The translations under genes and the position numbers were made by a program. The notes under the pieces are model-generated. The model ran no database searches. It saw only the letters and a list, made by a program, of their open reading frames with translations, and was not told where the DNA came from. A stretch of DNA of 14,989 bases from Gliomastix tumulicola. Its lineage: Eukaryota > Ascomycota > Sordariomycetes > Hypocreales > Bionectriaceae. Below are positions 8,575 through 14,989 of this stretch, piece by piece. The stretch lies in the NCBI GenBank assembly GCA_001599755.1, contig BCHX01000019.1, positions 22,927 through 37,915 on the forward strand. Reading direction: 5' to 3'. How positions within the stretch are numbered: the first letter of the stretch is position 1; the number at the start of each line of letters is the position of its first letter.

Positions 8575-9896
8575 GGGGACTGGGGCCGAGAGCGTGCTAA
8601 GAGGAGGGTCAGACCAGGGCGCGGAAGGAGGGTAGGGAAGAGCAGCGCACCTCGGGCTCCGTGCGGTGGTCGGACATGGTTGATACCCGACTCGCTCTGC
8701 TGCCCACTGGTATAGAATCGGGTTCGCCCTGAATAGAGGGCGGCGAGAGCAGGGCGCGTAGGGTCTTTATATCAGAGTTAGTCGCTTAAGGGCAAGGGGC
8801 AGCGCGCGGCGTGTAACGAAAGGAAGATTGTTCGTAGGTCCTGAATAGTAGCCGGCGACGAATAGCTGGGCGGCCCCGTAGTGATTGTAGGAATCCACCT
8901 TGGCGTACTTCTGACCTGCCATTTCACATCACTCAACCGGATTCAAACAAGTAAGCGGCGAGTAACGCTTTGAACGATGGGCAATAGCAAAGCGCCCCAG
9001 CCATCGCTTGCATCCCCCAAATAAGCCCGTTATCGCCGTACCTTCCCAAACGAGGCCCGTCAAGCATGTCTTGAAAGCAAGCAAGCAACAGCCATGCGAG
9101 ACCGTCGTAACGTAGTTGGCCGGCCCTAGTCAGCAAGGAATTCACACTCCCGCCTTTGGGTAGCCCCTGCGAGCCAAGGATGGGTGGCGTGTGTACATCC
9201 CGTCCGTCGAGCCTCCGCTCGTCCCAGGAGCAGCTCGACATGGATGCCTAGAGCAGGGCTATCAAGGCGGAGTGCGTGCTCGTACCGGCGACGGCGCGAA
9301 ACCTGAGACAAGGCATCCTTAGGTGGAACCAGGCTTGCGGGCACACCCCGTCGTGCTACCCACCCGAATCGGAACCCCCTTGCTAACAGCCCCGCCGGCT
9401 AGTTCTAGATCACCGTTCGGCGACACACCGTAGGGCTGATAAACCCCGGCCAGACTGCTGAGGCGGGGCCCGCGACCACACCCATGATGGCCGTGGGGAA
9501 CGGCAACTGCACTGTCTTTCTAGTCTTGTTCACCGAAACCCGTCCGGAGTATCAAGTTAAGGGCGGTGTGGAGCGATGGAACAGCCCTGGTCTTGCCCCT
9601 GCTACTAGCCCTACCCCTACCCCCACCAGCCGGACATCAGTGCCACATCGTGTTGCAGAGATACGCACACCCAAGAGATGTGCCCGCCTCGATGGGGCCG
9701 TATGTGAGACTCTCGGCTCTCTTTCCGTGGCCCAGCCCTGGGCTTCTCGCCGCAGCGCCTCCCTTGCGCGGTCTCCGGTTGAGTGCCGACTCACCCGTCC
9801 CCAAGGCCTCGGAAGATTTAAGCCCCTATGGTCTCCGGACTCCCAGCTCGGCATCGCACAAGGCGCAGGGATTGACACGGAGTCCGACACGCAGCC
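8575..9896. other. Mostly unassigned; presumed 5' flank of the spliced gene at its right end
   Basis: A minus-strand 102-codon frame at 8933-9241 (containing QLRYDGLAWLLLACFQDML) and a plus-strand 138-codon frame at 9484-9900 are the longest. The latter ends across the ATG of the next gene and probably just overlies its 5' flank. Neither has a motif I recognise. No repeat or RNA gene is visible. Confidence 0.3.
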
Positions 9897-10512
9897 ATGA
9901 CAGAGGAAGACCTACGAGGCATGCCGGAACAGCGTCTTCGCGACGCACTGGCATCCCGCCTTGATGCCAAGGGTTTAGAGGCAGCACAGCCTATCATTTC
10001 TGAACTGCTGGCTATTAGTACGTATGGACGGGCGGCACGGAGCCCAAATGACGGAGGTAGCGCTAACGAAGTGTTCAGTCCAGGAGAGTGAAGCCAAGGC
10101 TAGTTTGCAGCGTCTTCTACGTGGTCTAGCTGAAGACCCTGGCCAGCATGCTTCGGAATGGCATGCGGGAGGGGGCAAAAAGCGCAGTAGACCCCAATCC
10201 GACGAGCCAGCCGAACCAGCCCGAAACAAAAGATGCAGGAATTGGGAGCATGGGGGGCCTGCAGATTTGGCAGCGCTCTCCAGCCAGGCGGGCAAAGCAC
10301 ACAGCATACACGAGGAGAAGAGCGAGTCGGGCCAGGGTGAGTTAGTCGGGTCAGCCGACTCCGCACTTTCATCGACTGACGCGGCGCCGATCGAGCCTCA
10401 GCCCGGCGGAACGGTAAGTCCTGCTGGCAACAGGCCTCCCGTTTATCTGCCCAACTTCTCACACGCGAGCTTTCTTTAGCTAGCACACCCGAGTCGACAA
10501 CAAACAAGGTAG
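9897..10512 (+). CDS. Small spliced gene, predicted nuclear protein of unknown function
   Basis: The predicted exons are 9897-10017, 10079-10413 and 10480-10512, giving 162 residues. The ATG has a good context (GCAGCCATGAC). Exon 1 reads MTEEDLRGMPEQRLRDALAS and is helical. Removing the first intron joins two frames in phase, the split codon becoming ATC, and exon 2 starts QESEAKASLQRLLRGLAED, continuing the helical character. Next come KKRSRPQSD and ARNKRC, two basic clusters 10 residues apart that resemble a bipartite nuclear localisation signal. The rest is Ser/Ala/Glu-rich and probably disordered. If the second intron is kept, the protein instead ends at 10479. If it is longer (acceptor near 10539), the in-phase frame 10540-10764 would add 74 residues. 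I do not recognise the family; exons 1-2 are the best supported. Confidence 0.5.
10018..10078 (+). other. Predicted intron 1 of the small spliced gene
   Basis: The donor is GTACGT, the branch site GCTAAC (10062-10067) and the acceptor TTCAG. At 61 bp this is textbook filamentous-fungal. The join is in phase between two independently coding-like frames. Confidence 0.65.
10414..10479 (+). other. Predicted intron 2 of the small spliced gene
   Basis: The donor is GTAAGT, a CTCAC branch-like word lies about 20 bp before the end, and the acceptor is TTTCTTTAG; length 66 bp. The downstream exon stops after ten codons, so its biological use is less certain than that of intron 1. Confidence 0.5.
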
Positions 10513-11209
10513 AACTCTACTTGCCTGTGGGGAGCTTAGCCACGCACACCTGCGGGCCCACCCCAACCAACCACAAGACGCTTGTGTCCCAAAGGCGAGA
10601 CACTTCTCTTGTCTTTGACCGACCCTATCATCGGCACGCTTTGGGCGGCAAATTTGGACGTTAGCTGCGGTATCTTTGGTCTGACGTCGAATCTTGGGTT
10701 ATATGCGTCGCCTACCCTGGACACGCTTGACTTGATGGCGGCGACGCGATCTGGAGCTCCTTGAGAGGCACGAGGCTGTCCGCATCGTTTGAGTGCAGGA
10801 GCTGCCNCGAGTTAGTGTCGGCCGCCGCGTGCCGTTTATACCGCCGCGCTTCCGGATCAGGGTTCTTTGCGGTTCGAGTCACTTGTCTTCAGCTAGGCAT
10901 ATTGGTGGTGATGTAGAGAGGCATTAGGCATTGGAAATTGAAAACAGGCTCCGCCAGTGTTGCGTATGCTTGTGAGGAATGCATAGCGCATCACGTTGAA
11001 CATCGAGCTGATATGACGGTAATTAGATGAGGAGCTAGTATAGAAAGAGGAGGCGTGGCTGACGACCCAGCGCACCCCGACGGCCAACCAGGGACACACC
11101 ATCACCGCAGGCTAAGTGCGGGCATCACTCCACGGTTGCGGAGGGTCTCCAGCAGCAGGCCGTTTGTGCTCCTCGCTTCGGGCAAATGCAATATGCACTG
11201 GAGATAGCT
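10513..11209. other. Possible 3' exon (10540-10764), otherwise no gene seen
   Basis: The plus-strand frame 10540-10764 (containing IGTLWAANLDVSCGIFGLTS) is in phase with exon 2 of the upstream gene and is protein-like, so it may be an alternative last exon. Beyond 10765 I see only short frames. A tRNA-like B-box word (GGTTCGAGTC, about 10871) has no matching A box or cloverleaf. Confidence 0.3.
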
Positions 11210-11725
11210 TCAACGCCCAAAATCGACCGAGCAGAAGCACATCGGGGGATCAAAGTGTGGATTGTTTGTCGCAAAGGGGTGGAGGAGACTACTGGAGCCT
11301 GGGCGACACGCCGTACCCTGTACTGCGCCCAATGCTAGACTGCAGCACTGGCAATGATAGCTTCCCGCCTCGTCTTTTGCTACGGATAGCTCATTCTTGG
11401 CGTAGTCAAGGTCCTCTCTAGTAATCTGGAGTGTTTTTCTCAGCTCCCTGTTTTCGGTCCGGATTTTATCGTTGGTAGCCGTTAGGTGCTCGGTGAGTTC
11501 TTTGCGCCTGCTTCGCAGCTGCCTCTGCGCGATCCTGTTCCGAAGACGTTTTCTCTCCAAAGCTGTGAGATGGATAGCGTTAGTCTTGGTTTTCCTTGTT
11601 GCGTTCTCTGTGAGGCAGTTTATCAACCTGTAGGGGCTTCAGCTGCCGCAACTGTCGTAGGGGCGGGCGTGTTGCGCGGCCTCCGAGGCTCTCTGCTTTC
11701 GGTTGAGGATATCAGCTCCATCCAT
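11210..11725 (-). CDS. Compact fungal bZIP transcription factor
   Basis: This is a predicted sequence-specific DNA-binding protein acting as a dimer in the nucleus. The model has exon 1 at 11725-11653 (from ATG) and exon 2 at 11562-11210, giving 141 residues. The basic region is ERKRLRNRIAQRQLRSRRK: N33 and R41 keep the N-x7-R spacing, and L51, I58 and L65 continue in exact heptads, with T72 ending the zipper early. The N-R-x-A-Q-R form is typical of ascomycete bZIPs. After residue 80 the protein turns Cys/Pro-rich with no known domain, so the last third may be unconstrained or truncated. The bZIP frame is also open upstream without an ATG, up to a TGA that falls in the predicted intron. It lies convergent to the small spliced gene at 9897. 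The bZIP call is strong; the gene being intact is less so. Confidence 0.7.
11563..11652 (-). other. Predicted intron of the bZIP gene
   Basis: On the minus strand the branch site GACTAACG (11585-11578) and acceptor ATCTCACAG are excellent. The donor GTTGCG is non-consensus after GT, the weak point of the model. The 90-bp length is a multiple of three, and the intron contains the one in-frame TGA that would separate the upstream ATG from the bZIP domain. Confidence 0.45.
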
Positions 11726-12329
11726 TCGAGTATTGACCTTGAAGGGCGTGAGTTCTTGAAAGACTGGACTGGTGTGTCGCTTCTATACTAGCATTGCCTA
11801 CCTCACGCTANGACGGGTCTAAAGTACCAACCTAGTAGGAGATGATCGCCGTGGCGAACCTGCCCAGCCNAGCTTTGCGAATNAAGGAAGGAAGGGAGTT
11901 CATCGCGCTAGGGTGGAATACTTNATAGGGCTAGGTGTGCTTAGCCATGTACAACTGCGCATGGGCCTCTCTAGTCGCAGCGCGTCCAGCCACAAATGGC
12001 TGCGGGGCGTAAAGCTAGGATAAGAAGGAAGAAAAGAACCATAGAGGTACCGTCCTTATGGCCTGGTATGTNGCCCCCGTTGTGGCCTTTCACATTGGTC
12101 GCGACCGCGAGACCCTGCTTAGTCGGGCTAACGAAGAGCAGTGGTGGGGTTAGCAATATGCGAGAAAAATACGGAATAAATGTCTACTTACACACGAGGT
12201 TGGCATCCCGGTTACTAAAGCCTCGGCGGGAAATGCTCGAAGGCGTCATGGATAGTAAGCCAGTAGGCCATGAAGTGATCAACGACTCACACGCTCCTTA
12301 GGTAGCCATTGTGTATGCTCGGCATTTGC
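11726..12329. other. bZIP upstream region; no supported gene
   Basis: A plus-strand 101-codon frame at 11996-12301 starts from an ATG and has a very basic N-terminus (GRKARIRRKKR), but nothing else supports it and a minus-strand frame overlaps it. Five n calls (11811, 11870, 11883, 11924 and 12072) lie in this stretch. The bZIP promoter should be within 11726-12000, but I see no clear element beyond a weak TATA-like word near 11790. Confidence 0.3.
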
Positions 12330-12796
12330 TCAGTGGCTACATGTGGACAGAAAGCCGATGTATACTAGATCCTTGAAGAGTATATGTCCGACCCAGGTGG
12401 GAGGAGTTGGGCTACATTAACCCCTCGGTTGGTTGGTTGGTTGGACTTGTAGCTCCGCGTCAGATACATGATGCTCCCATCGTCGTCAAAGATCCCGCAT
12501 TCAGCCTCTATAGCATCCTGACACCGCAGATGGACCAGCGTAGGCCCTTGGTCCCCGCCAGTCATGAGCACTAGTGGCTCGAGAAACCTCTCGATGAGTC
12601 TCCTTCTTGATGTACATCCACACTTGTTCCCAATACGATGTCCCGCCCTTAGAGATGCTGTGCGGCTCGTCGGTATAGCTATAGAGGAGAGCCCTAAGTA
12701 TAGCTCCCTACCAAGGTCGTTCTCCATCCGGATATGCGACAAATGGATAGCCGTACTCGGTGCTCGAAAGGCTACCATGGTCGGCCTTGGGTTCAT
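12330..12796 (-). pseudogene. Frameshifted fragment resembling fungal telomere-linked helicase (TLH) proteins
   Basis: The minus frame 12796-12365 contains RRRLIERFLEPLVLMTGGDQ, VHLRCQDAIEAECGIFDDDG, SIMYLTRSYKSNQPTNRG and AQLLPP, then a stop. Just before that stop the neighbouring frame picks up the expected continuation, VGHILFKDLVYIGFLSTCSH, ending at 12330. The order of a hydrophobic TGG segment, a DG-x-(I/V) strand, a (Y/H)-K-S motif, LP and VG-x-(I/L)L-x(4)-VY matches, from memory, the region preceding the RecQ-type helicase domain in telomere-linked helicase proteins of filamentous fungi and related recombinase-like proteins. No helicase motifs follow, so only a fragment remains. A GGTT microsatellite sits inside it. 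Similarity is by motif order only. The family is multicopy and usually subtelomeric. Confidence 0.4.
12427..12444. repeat. GGTT microsatellite (4.5 units)
   Basis: Four exact GGTT units plus GG lie inside the decayed helicase-like frame, where the complementary strand encodes NQPTN. It may reflect slippage during decay. Confidence 0.85.
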
Positions 12797-12962
12797 TTTG
12801 GGAATCAGTGGTACCTAGGCGCCTCACATAATCACGCGTCCCCGCAGAGGACTATGCTAGGAAAGTTGCCCGGAACTGACCTTCGAGAGCCAGAAGTGAA
12901 CAAAATACGGCTTGTCAGGGACTGTGTCTGGCCAATGTCAAGCGGTGGTCTCAAGTAAACAT

Positions 12963-14429
12963 ATGACAGCGCCGGTGCTGCGTGCCGCGGTTCCTGGAGG
13001 AGGTCATGAGCGGAAAAAAAGTGAGTATTTAACCTTGCATTCCATCCCTGGGGGCTGTAATAGTCGAACATTCTTCGTCTCGGCTGTAAATATGGAGGCT
13101 TTTGTGAGATGTGCCAATCGATGGCTGGATCCGCATGTCAAAGCATGCATCCTAAGACTTGAGCCGAGTGCGGTGATCCACGACAGTTTAGGCAGCTTTC
13201 CAGAAGAGCCTGATCTCGTGTTTCAGCTCTGTGATGGCTCCGGACTGGGCCCGCACTTCTCTATGCTGAACAAAGCACAAAGCGGCCTGCTTAGTGCCTA
13301 TCCTAACAGCGACGCTTTATCTCGGAAAAGCTTTCTCGCGGAAAGCATAGAAAGATGGATCTCGAAGAGACCTATGAGTATGCTGAAACGGCATGCCCCG
13401 GTTACGATCCGACTCTCTCTCGATTATGGCGAGTTTGTGGACGATGCTCTTACCCAGGCTGACCTTACTTTAATGCACTCTTTGATCGACAATCAAGTCA
13501 AAATCCCCTCTGACCGACATTGGTGGGTCCTCAAGGCCGCTTTGGTTGACAGCGGCGGCGGCATCCGGCTTTTCAGTACTATTGACGAACTTGCAAGCTG
13601 CTTGGAACTAGCTGAAGGAAGTCAAGAGGGGGAATCGGGATGCGAAGATACATTCCAAGGGCCTGAAAGTTCTACAGTCTCAAAGCTCGCCGCCGCCCAA
13701 GGCGTGCTTCACAAAGAGGATAATCCTCAGCATGAAACGAGCGGAATTAGGCGCCTTGCCTCTTCCCAAATACGTGAATTCGTGGCTCAGAGTTGCATTA
13801 CGGCAGTCGCACTTTTAGAGGGCCGAAAGTGGCATGCTAGAGCATACGTCCTTTCCTTAGGCCGACTCAAGGTCTACGTGTTCCGGGAGATGCTAGCCCT
13901 CCTTGCGCTTGACCAATACCGGGCCCCGTGGGAGAAGCCGGGGCCGAGGGCATTTCTCACTAATACATCGGTACAGCCAGAAGCCGAGATCGCTCTCATG
14001 GGCTCGAGGAGAGATTTCTGGNCGCTTCCAGACCACCTTCTACCTGGTGACTGGAAAGAGTCAGTCTTTAGCCAAGTTTGNAACATTTCGGCAGAACTGT
14101 TCCTGGCCGCGAGTAACACGATGAGTGATAGATTCATCCCAATNGACAAATGCTTTGGTGTCTTTGCGTTGGACTTTCTTGTCGACAGGACTGGAAACGC
14201 ATGGATTCTCGAGGTCAATGAGANGCCCGCTTTCTCCGAAAGTGGGGTGAGTGGTCCTCTGGCTCAACGCCTCATGGAGTCGGTACTTTATTTGGCTTTC
14301 GAGCATATGACGGAAAAGGAAAGTGCCNGCAGCATGNATGAAGCTGTCAAAGAGCGCATGGTAAAGGTTTTNGACATAAGTGACGAGATCGGTAAATGTA
14401 ACATCACGTCCGTCGTACCTGAGNATTAG
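12963..14429 (+). CDS. Tubulin-tyrosine-ligase (TTL) family ATP-grasp protein
   Basis: This is a 488-codon intronless frame. The family uses ATP to ligate an amino acid to a protein C-terminus, classically Tyr to alpha-tubulin; the substrate here is unknown. Visible landmarks are RKSFLAESIERWISKRP (121-137), the ATP-grasp lysine in HWWVLK (K191), a glycine loop VDSGGGI (195-201), SSQIREFVAQ (268-277), GRKWHARAYVLSLGRLKVYV (R293), LTNT (332-335), and the metal-binding set ALDF (D404) and ILEVNE (E417, N419). The 13- and 2-residue spacings equal those of the D/E/N triad in TTL. The loop is unusual: relatives mostly have S-D-R-G-Q-G, here V-D-S-G-G-G, and K is followed by A instead of P. I chose ATG 12963; the frame is open back to 12912 without an earlier ATG. 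It may be a divergent paralog. Nine n calls fall in its last third, including the final codon. Confidence 0.85.
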   Translation: MTAPVLRAAVPGGGHERKKSEYLTLHSIPGGCNSRTFFVSAVNMEAFVRCANRWLDPHVKACILRLEPSAVIHDSLGSFPEEPDLVFQLCDGSGLGPHFSMLNKAQSGLLSAYPNSDALSRKSFLAESIERWISKRPMSMLKRHAPVTIRLSLDYGEFVDDALTQADLTLMHSLIDNQVKIPSDRHWWVLKAALVDSGGGIRLFSTIDELASCLELAEGSQEGESGCEDTFQGPESSTVSKLAAAQGVLHKEDNPQHETSGIRRLASSQIREFVAQSCITAVALLEGRKWHARAYVLSLGRLKVYVFREMLALLALDQYRAPWEKPGPRAFLTNTSVQPEAEIALMGSRRDFWXLPDHLLPGDWKESVFSQVXNISAELFLAASNTMSDRFIPXDKCFGVFALDFLVDRTGNAWILEVNEXPAFSESGVSGPLAQRLMESVLYLAFEHMTEKESAXSMXEAVKERMVKVXDISDEIGKCNITSVVPEX

Positions 14430-14814
14430 NTTTCCNTCGAGTTGAGTCCCGNTCGAGCGAAATGCCTGTGCGATGAAATGATCCTCTATNGCTGCCCGTC
14501 GCCCTAGAGCATGGCAGCGTGCTAGNTATTCGCTTGCCACTTCGCCCAATTGCTATCTATTTGCGAAACCTAGACAAAGCTAGTACGGAGGCGACTGGNG
14601 AACTCCCAGATCATAGAGTGTCATTGCACGTTCATGATTGGTTTCCTCTTCATTCCTTTCTCTCTTCGCGGTTGCTTCTGGCTAACATGACAAGGGACCC
14701 TAGCCGGTGTGGTGAATAGCCCTAAAGGTTTCTCTCCTACCATCGTGATGGACTGGAGCTGCTGCGCAATCACATTCTGGCATAGTACTCCATCGGATTG
14801 ATGGGCCCTACGCC
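14430..14814. other. 3' flank of the TTL gene, no gene seen
   Basis: Only short conflicting frames occur. Six n calls lie between 14430 and 14599. I see no clear polyadenylation signal. Confidence 0.4.
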
Positions 14815-14985
14815 AGTCGACCGAGCTAAGCCAGGGACACTGCAAGTCAAGACACTGGTGATCAAGCCAAGCTACTGGTTGCGCAAGCTAGACTAGGGCA
14901 TGTGTAAGCCAAAGCAACGGTCGACCGAGCTAAGCCAGGGTCCATGTAAGCCAAGGCCAGGGAGGGAATCCTGAGACCCGCGCTA
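14815..14985 (+). repeat. ~43-bp minisatellite, second array (runs to the window edge)
   Basis: The same unit family as 2395-3200, in the forward orientation. GTCGACCGAGCTAAGCCAGG occurs at 14920, and a near-identical unit at about 14816 (GTCGACCGAGCTAAGCCAGG, then GACACTG). Weaker units start at about 14866 and 14885. GTAAGCCAA follows the cores at 14912 and 14946, as in the left array. Confidence 0.85.
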
Positions 14986-14989
14986 AGCA

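Noticed and set aside
10860..10885. tRNA B-box-like GGTTCGAGTC
   Set aside because: No A box at the right distance and no acceptor-stem pairing could be found.
13021..13063. Possible intron (GTGAGT ... TAG) near the start of the TTL gene
   Set aside because: Removing it shifts the frame and gives a stop within a few codons, while reading through keeps one 488-codon frame.

Overview
The window looks like a gene-poor, repeat-rich stretch of a filamentous ascomycete (Pezizomycotina) genome. Three things point there: short introns (61-90 bp) with GTACGT or GTAAGT donors and CTAAC-type branch sites; a bZIP basic region of the fungal N-R-x-A-Q-R type; and a tubulin-tyrosine-ligase (TTL) family protein that reads like the fungal branch. 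Two decayed genes resemble families that are expanded in fungal genomes, one of them a subtelomeric type. A subtelomeric or accessory location is therefore a reasonable inference, but no telomere repeat is present. All family names come from reading motifs by eye; no database was searched.

Layout. 1-514 holds the end of a coding-like frame entering from the left, apparently with a frameshift. 515-1730 has nothing I can support. 1733-2270 is purine-rich with small tandem repeats. 2395-3200 is a degenerate ~43-bp minisatellite whose units switch orientation in the middle. The next 400 bp hold one copy of a dispersed repeat (3237-3400) and then a CA-rich array with an exact 16-bp period. 4729-5525 (minus) is a frameshifted remnant of a fungal repeat-family protein. 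5526-7100 is mostly non-coding, with a perfect hairpin, a CRE/GATA/TATA cluster and a 17-bp minisatellite. 7155-7345 holds the second dispersed-repeat copy. 7954-8574 (minus) is an unrecognised 206-codon frame.

The right third has the best genes. A small spliced gene with a nuclear-localisation-like cluster lies at 9897-10512 (+). A compact bZIP gene lies at 11210-11725 (-), with a predicted intron that removes an in-frame stop. A frameshifted fragment resembling telomere-linked helicase proteins lies at 12330-12796 (-). A 488-codon intronless TTL-like protein lies at 12963-14429 (+). The ~43-bp minisatellite reappears at 14815-14985, so arrays of one family bracket about 11.7 kb.

The genes do not form an operon or an obvious pathway. 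bZIP and the small spliced gene are convergent, as are the helicase-like fragment and TTL relative to their neighbours. Single-base ambiguities (n) are scattered through the window but crowd into 14022-14599. Some frameshifts could therefore be sequencing or assembly errors rather than true decay.
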